Positions 36,136 through 44,458 of a stretch of 64,000 nucleotides of DNA are shown here, in pieces. A program made the position numbers and the translations under genes. Source of the stretch: Lentzea guizhouensis (lineage in GTDB: Bacteria; Actinomycetota; Actinomycetes; Mycobacteriales; Pseudonocardiaceae); assembly GCF_001701025.1 (NCBI RefSeq), contig NZ_CP016793.1, positions 2,914,001-2,978,000 on the forward strand. Direction: 5' to 3'. Position 1 is the stretch's first letter. Every line of letters starts with the position of its first letter. The notes under the pieces were generated by a model. That model ran no database searches and had not been told where the DNA came from. It saw nothing but the letters and a program-made list of their open reading frames with translations.

Positions 36136-37166
36136 CAGGCTCCCGTCCAGTCGAGGATGACCTTGCCGCACTTGCCCTCGCGCGCGGTGGCGAACGCCTC
36201 CGCGTGCTGCGTGTGGTCGTACCGGTGCGTGATCACCGGCGCGAGGTCGAGGCCGCGCTGCAGCAGCACGGTCATCGAGTACCAGGTCTCGAACATCTCC
36301 CGGCCGTAGATCCCCTTGATGTGCAGCATCTTCAGCACGATGCTGCTCCAGTCGACCGGGAACTCCTCCGCGGGCAGGCCGAGCATCGCGATGCGGCCGC
36401 CGTGCGCCATGTTCGCGATCATGTCGCGCAGCGCGACCGGCTTGCCGGACATCTCCATGCCGACGTCGAAGCCCTCGGCCATGCCGAGCTCGGCCTGCGC
36501 GTCGGCGATCGTCTTCTCGGCCACGTTCACCGCGAGGTCGACGCCGACCTTGCGCGCGAGGTCCAGGCGGTGCTCGCTGATGTCGGTGATCACGACGTTG
36601 CGCGCGCCCGCGTGCTTGGCGACGGCGGCGGCCATGATCCCGATCGGGCCGGCGCCGGTGATGATCACGTCCTCGCCGATCACCGGAAAGCTCAGCGCCG
36701 TGTGGACCGCGTTGCCGAACGGGTCGAAGATCGCGGCCACGTCCAGGTCGACCTGTGCCCGGTGCACCCACGCGTTCTGCTCCGGCAGCACGACGTACTG
36801 CGCGAACGCGCCGTTGGAGTGCACGCCGAGACCGCGCGTGTTGGCGCACAGGTGGCGGCGGCCCGCCTTGCAGTTGCGGCACGTCCCGCACACCAGGTGA
36901 CCCTCGCCGCTGACCAGGTCACCGACCTTGACGCCGGTCACCGAGCCACCGACCTCGACGACCTCGCCGACGAACTCGTGCCCGAGGACCAGCGGCGCCT
37001 TGATGTTGGCCGCGGCCCAGTCGTCCCACGAGTCGATGTGCAGGTCGGTGCCGCAGATGCCGGTGCGCAGGACCCTGACCAGCACGTCCGTCGGACCCGG
37101 TGTCGGATCGGGGACGTCGGTCAGTTCCAGGCCAGGCCCAGCGGCGACCTTGACGAGAGCCTTCAT
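36135..37166 (-). CDS. tdh: L-threonine 3-dehydrogenase
   Basis: 343-residue zinc medium-chain dehydrogenase oxidising threonine to 2-amino-3-ketobutyrate with NAD. Catalytic zinc site around [15 protein letters not shown] and [10 protein letters not shown]; structural zinc cysteines in [15 protein letters not shown]; Rossmann motif [18 protein letters not shown]. First gene of the tdh-kbl operon, which explains its function. Confidence 0.95.
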   Translation of the reverse strand: MKALVKVAAGPGLELTDVPDPTPGPTDVLVRVLRTGICGTDLHIDSWDDWAAANIKAPLVLGHEFVGEVVEVGGSVTGVKVGDLVSGEGHLVCGTCRNCKAGRRHLCANTRGLGVHSNGAFAQYVVLPEQNAWVHRAQVDLDVAAIFDPFGNAVHTALSFPVIGEDVIITGAGPIGIMAAAVAKHAGARNVVITDISEHRLDLARKVGVDLAVNVAEKTIADAQAELGMAEGFDVGMEMSGKPVALRDMIANMAHGGRIAMLGLPAEEFPVDWSSIVLKMLHIKGIYGREMFETWYSMTVLLQRGLDLAPVITHRYDHTQHAEAFATAREGKCGKVILDWTGA

Positions 37167-37202
37167 GCGCGAAGTCTCACCCTTTGCTGTTTGTGCAGTC
37201 CA

Positions 37203-38666
37203 TCAGGACTTTCTGAAGTTGTTGTGCAGCTCAGCTTCATTGGCGATGTTGCGCACCATGCCGCCGAACACGATGCCGTGAAACGGCCACACGACCGCCC
37301 AGTAGAGGTGTCCGGCGAGCCCTTTGGGCACGAACACGGCGCGTTGGCGGTAAGTGGACCCGCCCTGCCGCCCGTCCGCCACTCGAAGCTCCAGCCAGGC
37401 CTGACCAGGCACCTTCATCTCCGCGCGCAACCGCAGCAGCCGCCCGCGTTCGACCTCCTCGACCCGCCAGAAGTCGAGCGCCTCGCCCACGTGCAGCCGG
37501 TGCGGGTCACGCCGGCCGCGCCGCAGCCCGACCCCGCCCACCAGCCGGTCCAGCCACCCGCGGATCGCCCAGGCCAGCGGGAACGAGTACCAGCCGCGCT
37601 CACCACCGATCCCCTCGACGACCTCCCACAGCCGCTCGGGGCTCGCCCGCGTCTCGCGGCCGCGTTCGTCGACGTAGACCGACCCGCCGGTCCAGTCGGG
37701 GTCGGTCGGCAACGGCTCGCTCGGCGCACCCGGCACCGACGCCCCCGACCACCGGGTCTCCACGTCGGCGTCGCGGACCTTCGTCAAGGCCAGCTCGACG
37801 GCCTTGTCGTAGCCGACGTTCTCACCGGGCAGCAGCTCACGGACGTCGTCCTCCCGGCACACCACCTCGTGCACCAGCGACTCGATCAACGGTGCCGCGA
37901 TCGACTTCGGCACCGGCGTGACCAGGTTGACCCAGTGCGACGACAGGCCCGGCGTCAGCAACGGCACCGGCAGCACTCGCCGCCGGGGCAGCCCGGCGAC
38001 CTGCGCGTACCGGAGCATCATCTGCAGGTAGGTCAGCACGTCCGGCCCGCCGATGTCGAACGTCCGGTTCGTCTCCGGCTCGAAGTCCAGCGCGGTCGCG
38101 CCGACCAGGTACCGCAGCACGTCCCGCACCGCGATCGGCTGGATCCGGTTGTGCACCCACCTCGGCGTGACCATGACCGGCAACCGCTCGGTCAGGTACC
38201 GCAGCATCTCGAACGACGCCGAGCCCGACCCGATGATCACCGCCGCCTGCAGCACCACCGCCGGCACCCCGGACCGCAGGAAGACCTCGCCCACCTCCTT
38301 GCGCGAGGCGAGGTGCGGCGACAGCTCGGCGTTCTCCGGGTGCAGCCCGCCCAGGTACACGATCCGCCGCACCCCGGCCCGCTCGGCAGCGGCCGCAGTG
38401 TTCTCCGCGGCCTTGCGGTCGGCGTTCGCGAAGTCCTTCGAGTTCAGGGAGTGCACCAGGTAGTGCACGACGTCGATGTCCTTCATCGCCTCGCCGAGGT
38501 CCTGCAGCACGTCCCCGCGGACGATCTCGACGTCAGCGGCCCACGGCACGTCCCGCAGCTTCTCCGGCGAACGCACCAGGCACCGCACCCGGTGCCCCTC
38601 CGCCAGCAGCCGCGGGACGAGCCGTCCACCGAGGTATCCGGTCGCACCGGTCACAAGACAACGCAC
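37203..38666 (-). CDS. SDR family oxidoreductase with C-terminal DUF2867 domain
   Basis: 487 residues. The N-terminal ~250 residues form an atypical NAD(P)-binding SDR domain: LVTGATGYLGGRLVPRLLAE, with KAAENTAAAAERAGVRRIVY. The C-terminal ~180 residues resemble DUF2867, ending in the hydrophobic YWAVVWPFHGIVFGGMV segment. Typical full-length members are 480-500 residues. Substrate unknown. Single gene with flanking gaps of about 36 bp on each side. Confidence 0.85.
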   Translation of the reverse strand: MRCLVTGATGYLGGRLVPRLLAEGHRVRCLVRSPEKLRDVPWAADVEIVRGDVLQDLGEAMKDIDVVHYLVHSLNSKDFANADRKAAENTAAAAERAGVRRIVYLGGLHPENAELSPHLASRKEVGEVFLRSGVPAVVLQAAVIIGSGSASFEMLRYLTERLPVMVTPRWVHNRIQPIAVRDVLRYLVGATALDFEPETNRTFDIGGPDVLTYLQMMLRYAQVAGLPRRRVLPVPLLTPGLSSHWVNLVTPVPKSIAAPLIESLVHEVVCREDDVRELLPGENVGYDKAVELALTKVRDADVETRWSGASVPGAPSEPLPTDPDWTGGSVYVDERGRETRASPERLWEVVEGIGGERGWYSFPLAWAIRGWLDRLVGGVGLRRGRRDPHRLHVGEALDFWRVEEVERGRLLRLRAEMKVPGQAWLELRVADGRQGGSTYRQRAVFVPKGLAGHLYWAVVWPFHGIVFGGMVRNIANEAELHNNFRKS

Positions 38667-38703
38667 GGGTTCGATCCTGCGCGCAGCCCGGTGCGTTCGC
38701 AGA

Positions 38704-39429
38704 TCAGCGAGTCGTGAGCGGCTCCGCCAGGTGCTTGGGCGACCGGTCCGCGTTCAGGATCGGTTCGGCCGAGTACTGGGCCAGGTAGACCCGGCGGAAC
38801 CGGTCGGTCGTGTTCGCGCCGCTGCGGTGCAGGACCGTGCTCGCGAAGCAGGCGATGCTCCCGGCCGGCGCGATCACCGGGTCGCCGGGGTCGTCGCCGG
38901 AGTAGCCGACCATGTCCCTGGACTGCTCGTCGCGGACGTGCGGGACCGCCTCGCGGGTCCCGGCGCGCGAGTACGGCAGCAGGTAGACGGTGCCGTTCTG
39001 CTCGGTGACGTCGTCGAGCGTGATCCAGCACGTCAGGTACGGCCGGTGGTCCGACTCCAGGTAGCCGGAGTCCTGGTGCCAGCTCAGGCTCATGCCCTGC
39101 TCGGCGGCCTTGACGACGTACTGCTCGTTGAACAGGTAGACCGTGTCACCGAGCACCGTCTGCGCGATGTCCCGCATCAGGCCGGACAACAGGAACCGGC
39201 GGACGACGGCGCTGCGGTCGTACGCGTGCACGAAGTAGCGCCGTCCCCGGTGGTCCAGGTCGATGTTGTCCACGCCGAGCCGGTCCATCTCCTGCTCGCG
39301 TTCCGCCACGAACCGGTCGCACTCCTCCCGCAGGAGCACCAGGTCGTTCGGCGGGACGACGTCCCTCAGCAGGAAGAACCCGTCCTCGGTGAACTGGCGG
39401 ACGTGTTCGATGGTGACCAGCGACTGCAC
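38704..39429 (-). CDS. Phytanoyl-CoA dioxygenase (PhyH) family protein
   Basis: 241-residue Fe(II)/2-oxoglutarate dioxygenase. Iron ligands are the HxD motif in SLSWHQDSGYLES and the distal His in TVLHRSGANTTDRFRRVYL, whose Arg binds 2-oxoglutarate. N-terminus HVRQFTEDGFFLLRDVV is typical of PhyH proteins. No biosynthetic cluster surrounds it, so the substrate is open. Confidence 0.88.
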   Translation of the reverse strand: MQSLVTIEHVRQFTEDGFFLLRDVVPPNDLVLLREECDRFVAEREQEMDRLGVDNIDLDHRGRRYFVHAYDRSAVVRRFLLSGLMRDIAQTVLGDTVYLFNEQYVVKAAEQGMSLSWHQDSGYLESDHRPYLTCWITLDDVTEQNGTVYLLPYSRAGTREAVPHVRDEQSRDMVGYSGDDPGDPVIAPAGSIACFASTVLHRSGANTTDRFRRVYLAQYSAEPILNADRSPKHLAEPLTTR

Positions 39430-39526
39430 GGAGCTCTCCCGACGTCAGGCGACAAGGCCCACCAAGCATCCGTCGTGCGGCACCGTCCGGGGCAGGTCCT
39501 TTCCGCTGAAATCCGGGACCGGCTCT

Positions 39527-40078
39527 TCAGCCGAAGAGCGCCTTCTTCTTGTGCTTGATCAGCACCGATCCACCCCGGACCGCGCCGCGCAGCACGAACT
39601 GCGGCGAGCCGACGGCGTTGCGGACCTTGTCCTTGATCTCACCCGCGGTGATGTCCACGGCGTCGATGTTCACCGAGGAACCTTCCGGCACGACCAGCTT
39701 CACCGAGCCGAGCGACACGTCCAGGTCGATCGTGACCGCCGGCGGCAGCACGGCCTGGGTGAAGTCGAGGTCGGTGGTGCCGAGCGTGTTGCGCACCAGC
39801 AGCTCCGGCGGGACGACCCAGACGCCCTTGCGGACCGTGGTGCCCATGGCGTTCTTCAGCTCGATGCGCGGCCCGGCGATCGCGTCGGTGTTGACCATGC
39901 CGGGCAGGTCGAGGAGCACCGCGTTCAGATCGGCCCTGGTCACGGCCGCCAGTGCGGTGTCGGTGCGGGTGGTGAACTCGTCGAGGGTGATCATGCCGCG
40001 GCCCACCGCCTTGTTCAGCAGGCTGACGACGTGCTCACGCTCGGCGTCGGACACGCGCAGATCTCTGGGGTCGGTCAT
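39527..40078 (-). CDS. DUF1707 / LiaF-like protein
   Basis: 183 residues. N-terminal DUF1707 domain (LRVSDAEREHVVSLLNKAVG, GMITLDEFTTRTDTALAAVT), then a beta-rich LiaF-like C-terminal region (VTIDLDVSLGSVKLVVPEGS). No membrane helix. Its ATG overlaps the response-regulator stop (ATGA). The HK-RR-LiaF-like order suggests an envelope-stress system like LiaFSR; this is inference. Confidence 0.85.
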   Translation of the reverse strand: MTDPRDLRVSDAEREHVVSLLNKAVGRGMITLDEFTTRTDTALAAVTRADLNAVLLDLPGMVNTDAIAGPRIELKNAMGTTVRKGVWVVPPELLVRNTLGTTDLDFTQAVLPPAVTIDLDVSLGSVKLVVPEGSSVNIDAVDITAGEIKDKVRNAVGSPQFVLRGAVRGGSVLIKHKKKALFG

Positions 40079-40737
40079 CGCTCTGCCTCCGGTTCGCTGT
40101 CGAGACCGTGCTCGATGGCATAACGCGCCAGCTCCACCCGGTTGTGCAGTTGGAGTTTCCGCAAAGTCGACTGGACGTGGTTCTCGACCGTGCGGTGGGA
40201 GATCACCAGGCGGTTGGCGATCTGGCGTGCTGTCAGCCCCTTGGCCACCAGCCGCAGCACCTCGGTCTCCCGTTCGGTGAGCTGCGGCTTCTCCTCCGAG
40301 TCGTCCGGCGCGGCGGCCATCCGCCGGTACTCGCCCAGCACCAGGCCCGCGAGCCCGGCGGTGAACACGGCGTCGCCGGCGGCGGTGCGGGTCACGGCCT
40401 CGACCAGCTCCTCGGCGGACGCGGACTTCACCAGGTAGCCCGACGCGCCCGCCTTCACGGCCTGCAGCACGTCGTCGTGCTCGCCGCTCGCGGACAGCAC
40501 CAGCACCCGCGTGTCCGGCAGCTCACCGGTGATCATGACGGTGGCGTCGACACCGGACAGCTCACCCAGGTTGAGGTCCATCAGCACGACGTTGGGGCGC
40601 ACGGTCTTCGCGATGCGCACGGCGGAGGCGGCGTCACCCGCGGTCGCCACGACCTGGAAGCCGCGCTCCTGCAGGTCACGTGCCACGCCCTCGCGCCACA
40701 TCGGGTGGTCGTCGACCACCATCACCGAAACCGTCAC
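40075..40737 (-). CDS. NarL/FixJ-type response regulator
   Basis: 220 residues. Receiver domain with phospho-Asp in VVLMDLNLGELSG and acidic pocket MVVDDHPMW. C-terminal LuxR HTH: LTERETEVLRLVAKGLTARQ then IANRLVISHRTVENHVQSTL. GTG start at 40737 overlaps the sensor kinase stop (40734), so the pair is translated together. Confidence 0.93.
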   Translation of the reverse strand: MTVSVMVVDDHPMWREGVARDLQERGFQVVATAGDAASAVRIAKTVRPNVVLMDLNLGELSGVDATVMITGELPDTRVLVLSASGEHDDVLQAVKAGASGYLVKSASAEELVEAVTRTAAGDAVFTAGLAGLVLGEYRRMAAAPDDSEEKPQLTERETEVLRLVAKGLTARQIANRLVISHRTVENHVQSTLRKLQLHNRVELARYAIEHGLDSEPEAER

Positions 40738-41890
40738 TGCACCGCCCCCTTCCTGAACACGCGTACCTCCCACTCCGTGCCCTCCCCCGGCCCGGTCTGG
40801 AGCTCCAGCGTGCCGCCCAGCGAGGCCACCCGGCCCCTGATCGACTTCGCGATGCCCATCCGGCCTTCCGCCTCCGCGGAGGCGATCCGGCCGTCCGGGA
40901 TCCCCGGTCCATCGTCCCTGACGCTCAACACCACCTCGTCGCCGAGGTCTTCGAGCAGCACCCACGCCCTGGCGTCGCCGCCGGCGTGCTTGTCCACGTT
41001 GGACAGCGCCTCGCGGACCAGCGACGTGAGCTCACCGGCGGCAGCGGCGTTGAACATCACCTGCGTGGCCGGGGTGGAGACCTGGATCTTCGGCGTGGCC
41101 AGCAGCTGCAGGCCGGGACGGAGGTCGACGTCGCCGTCCACAGTGGAGTCGGTGGGCGCGGCCGCGACCAGGTTGCGCAGCGCGACCTCCTGCTCGCCGG
41201 CCATCTGCGCGAGCTCGGCGGCCTCGCCACCGACCTCCAGGCCGCGCTTGCGGACGCGGGCGAGCACCTGCAGCACGCTGTCGTGGATGGACCGGGCGAG
41301 GCGTTCGCGTTCGGCCGTCGCCGCCTCGGTCCGCAACGCCTGCGCGAGCCGCACCGCCGAGCGCCGGCGGGCCGAGCCATGCCGACGACCATGCCCGCGC
41401 CCGCGAGCAGCACCACGTCGCGCAGCAGGTCGAGGCTCGGCACGCCCTTGGCGAGGTAGGTGAACAGGCCGACGGTGAGCCCTCCGGTGAACCCGGCGGC
41501 CGACCCGCCCAGCGCGCCGAGCGCCACGGCGGGCACGCACGCCCAGATCGTGGTGATCAGCGGGACGTTCTCGGTCAGCAGCTGGTGGCTCGACATGATC
41601 AACGGCGAGAGCGACATCAACCCGCAGGTCACCGCGAGGTCCACCAGCACGACCGGCCAGCGCCGGCCCCACGTGGTGCTGTAGGCGCGGCTGGTGAACA
41701 CGGACCACAGCGCCATCACCCCGAGCGTGGTCCACGCGAGCCACGGCCGGATGTAGTCCTCGTGGTTCGCGATCACGTTCGCCGCCGCGAAGAGAAATGT
41801 GACTATGCGTAGCACAACTGTCCCGTGCCACAGGGGCGTGGCTGGGTCGTCGATCACCTTCGTCACACGTTCGGCAGGCTGCTTGGGCAC
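40734..41890 (-). pseudogene. Sensor histidine kinase (HisKA_3) with one frameshift
   Basis: About 385 residues after repair. The N-terminal half has about five membrane helices (TVVLRIVTFLFAAANVIA ... LTVGLFTYLAKGVPSLDLL) in one frame; the catalytic half is in another: phospho-His in LARSIHDSVLQVLARV, N box REALSNVDKHAG, and DDGPGIPDGRI. The break is near 41375-41390, where a one-base loss in a GC-rich run separates GMVVGMAR from RRRSAVRLAQAL. If real, the membrane sensor and kinase are separated and the system is dead; if a sequence error, it is a normal NarL-type kinase. Paired with the regulator downstream. Confidence 0.8.
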
Positions 41891-42034
41891 GCTGTGCTCC
41901 TTTCGCCCCCCATCCTGCCGCTAGAACGTGTGCTGGCTAACCCCCAGGTGGCCGTCTTCTGCCGAACGGCCGAATGTGCGACGCTCTCCGGGTTCGGGGC
42001 AGCGCTCCCGTTGGGCGGGGGAGGGCAAGTACAC

Positions 42035-43231
42035 GTGCGCGACTGGCCGGTGTGGACACTGCGGCGGCGTGCCCTCGGCTACTGGTTGTTGATCGACGGA
42101 TCAGCTCTCGCGGTCGTGGTCTACGTGATCGTGTCCTCCGACCAGCCCTCACCCTCCGAAATCGCCAGGTTCGCCGCCATCGCGGGCACGGCCGGCGCGG
42201 TGATCATCCTCAGCTCCATCTACAGCCACCGCATCGGCGAGACCGAGCGCAACCCGTGGGCCGCGCACCTCTCCTACCTGACCGCCGGCATCGTCACCCT
42301 GCCCCCGAACCTGCTGGTGCTGCTGCTCTTCGGCCCCGCCCTGCACTGCCTGCTCACCCAGCGCCCGGAGTCCCACCGCTGGGTGTTCACCCTGAGCGCC
42401 ACCGCGTTGTCCGTCTTCGCCACCCGCTACCTGCTCGGCTGGGCGAACCCGCACGCCGGCCTGCTGCTGATGGTCTTCGCCGCCACCTTCCTGCTGGTCC
42501 TGCGCGCGGCCCTGATCGCGGTGGGCCTGAAGCTCCGCCGCCCCTCCGGCACCTTCGAGGAGACCGTCGGCGAACCCATCGACGCCGTCCTCGGCATCGT
42601 CGCGGTCTCCATCGGCGGCCTCATGGGCTGCGTGGCCGAGGCGAACGCCGTCCACGCCCTCATCGCCGGCCCACCACTGGCGCTCCTCGAACGAGCCGCC
42701 CAGCTCCCTCAATGGCGCCGCTCCGCCCAGCGCGACGCCAAAACGGGCCTCGCCAACGCCGTCCACTGGGACACCCGCGCCCGCTACGAGCTCACCAAGG
42801 CCTCGGCCCGCAAGCGCCCCACGGCCGTGATGCTCCTGGACCTCGACCACTTCAAGAGGGTCAACGACGAGGTGGGCCACCTGGCGGGCGACGCGGCACT
42901 GGCCGCCATCTCCCTGCTGCTGCGCGGCACCGTCCGCCGCGGCGACCTGGTGGGCCGCTTCGGCGGGGAGGAGTTCGTCGTCCTGCTGCCCGAAGCCACC
43001 CCGGAGGAGGCCGAGTCGGTCGCCGAACGGGTGCGCAAAGCCGTTGCCGCACTGCGGGTCCCGACGATGGGCACCGACGGCAAACCGCACGAGCTGCGCG
43101 GGCTGACGGTGAGCATCGGGGTGTCGACGACGCTCCGGTTCGGGTACGAGCTGCCGGACCTGCTGGTTGCGGCCGATGCGGCGCTGCTGGCAGCGAAGGC
43201 GTACGGCCGCAACCTGGTCTCGATGGCCTAG
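42035..43231 (+). CDS. Membrane diguanylate cyclase (GGDEF)
   Basis: 398 residues. N-terminal ~230 residues hold about six or seven membrane helices. The C-terminal GGDEF domain has LDLDHFKRVNDEVGHLAGD and an active-site GGEEF at 310-314. RRGD five residues upstream forms the RxxD inhibitory I-site, so it probably makes c-di-GMP with product feedback. GTG at 42035 is chosen: GGGGGAGGG lies nine bases upstream and the helices begin soon after. Divergent from the HK gene; its stop overlaps the AI-2E transporter stop (CTAG). Confidence 0.9.
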   Translation: MRDWPVWTLRRRALGYWLLIDGSALAVVVYVIVSSDQPSPSEIARFAAIAGTAGAVIILSSIYSHRIGETERNPWAAHLSYLTAGIVTLPPNLLVLLLFGPALHCLLTQRPESHRWVFTLSATALSVFATRYLLGWANPHAGLLLMVFAATFLLVLRAALIAVGLKLRRPSGTFEETVGEPIDAVLGIVAVSIGGLMGCVAEANAVHALIAGPPLALLERAAQLPQWRRSAQRDAKTGLANAVHWDTRARYELTKASARKRPTAVMLLDLDHFKRVNDEVGHLAGDAALAAISLLLRGTVRRGDLVGRFGGEEFVVLLPEATPEEAESVAERVRKAVAALRVPTMGTDGKPHELRGLTVSIGVSTTLRFGYELPDLLVAADAALLAAKAYGRNLVSMA

Positions 43232-44388
43232 AGCTCCTTCTGCCGCTCGCTCCGGTCGTCCTTCGGCGCCGTCTCCTGCGGCTCCAGCACGTCCACCTTC
43301 TCCGGCTTCTGCTCCGCGTCCGCATCGGACACCAGCGACCGGATCCCGGAGTTCAGCACCGCCAGCAACGGCACCGCGAGCAGCGCACCGGCGATGCCAC
43401 CCGCCACCAACCCGGCCGCGATCGCGATGATCACCGCCAGCGGGTGCAGCTTCACCGCGCGCCCAAGCAGGATCGGCTGCAGCACGTGCGACTCCAGCTG
43501 CATGACACCGATCAGCACGGCGAGAACGACCAGCGCCGCGATCGGCCCGTTCGTCACCAGCGCGATCAACACCGACACCGCACCCGTGAACACCGCACCG
43601 ATGATCGGGATGAACGCGCCGAGGAACACCAACGCCGACAACGGCACCACCAAAGGCACCCCGATGATCGCCAGGCCGATGCCGACACCCACGGCGTCCA
43701 CGACCGCGACCGCCGCCGTGGCGCGCACATAGGAAACGAGCGAGGCGAACCCGCGGCGGCCGGCGACGTCGACGCGGGGGCGGACGTCGCGGGGGAACGC
43801 GCGCGTCACGAACTTCCAGATGCCGTCGCCGTCGTGCAGGAAGAAGATCAGCGTGAACAGCGCGAGCAGCAGACCCGTCAGCGCCTCGCCCAGGGTGGCC
43901 GCCGTGGTCAGCGCACCGGACGTGATCGCGGTCTGGTTCTCCTTGATCGTGTTCACGAGCTCGTTGATGTAACCCTGCAGCTGCGCGTCGGACAGGTGCG
44001 CCGGGCCGTCCTTCAGCCACTGCTGGATCGTGTCGAGCGAGGCCGACACCTGCGTCTGCAGCTCCGGCAGGCCGCGGGAGAACTCGCTGATCACGAATGT
44101 CAGCACGCCGCCGAGCACGCCGATGCCGATGATCATCATCACCGTGGTGGCGACGCCGCGCGGGACCCGCCACTCGACGAGCTTCGCCACGCCCGGCGAC
44201 AGCAGGGCCGCCAGCAGCAGTGCCACTGCGACGGGGATCACGATCGACGCGAGATAGCCCAGCACATACGCGACCACGTACAACGCGGCCACCACAGCGA
44301 CGAAGCGCCAGCTCAGGGCGGCGCTCACCCTCAGCAGCTTCGGAACGCGACTGCTGATCTCCGACTCCGATGCGCTCACGGGCCTCAC
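43228..44388 (-). CDS. AI-2E family (PerM-like) transporter
   Basis: 386 residues. About eight helices in the family's order, with an amphipathic stretch (QTQVSASLDTIQQWLKDGP) after TM3 and the C-terminal GGIAGALLAVPLLAVLNSGI. Family members export autoinducer-2 or act in Na/H antiport or permease roles; the substrate is not predictable. Charged C-terminal tail (EQKPEKVDVLEPQETAPKDD). GTG at 44388 or a GTG four codons later could be the start. Confidence 0.87.
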   Translation of the reverse strand: MRPVSASESEISSRVPKLLRVSAALSWRFVAVVAALYVVAYVLGYLASIVIPVAVALLLAALLSPGVAKLVEWRVPRGVATTVMMIIGIGVLGGVLTFVISEFSRGLPELQTQVSASLDTIQQWLKDGPAHLSDAQLQGYINELVNTIKENQTAITSGALTTAATLGEALTGLLLALFTLIFFLHDGDGIWKFVTRAFPRDVRPRVDVAGRRGFASLVSYVRATAAVAVVDAVGVGIGLAIIGVPLVVPLSALVFLGAFIPIIGAVFTGAVSVLIALVTNGPIAALVVLAVLIGVMQLESHVLQPILLGRAVKLHPLAVIIAIAAGLVAGGIAGALLAVPLLAVLNSGIRSLVSDADAEQKPEKVDVLEPQETAPKDDRSERQKEL

Positions 44389-44458
44389 GTTAACTGTTCG
44401 GACCCTGGCGAACGCGGAACCTGGTAGGGATGATCCGGTTCGTCAGGGGAGGACGAGA

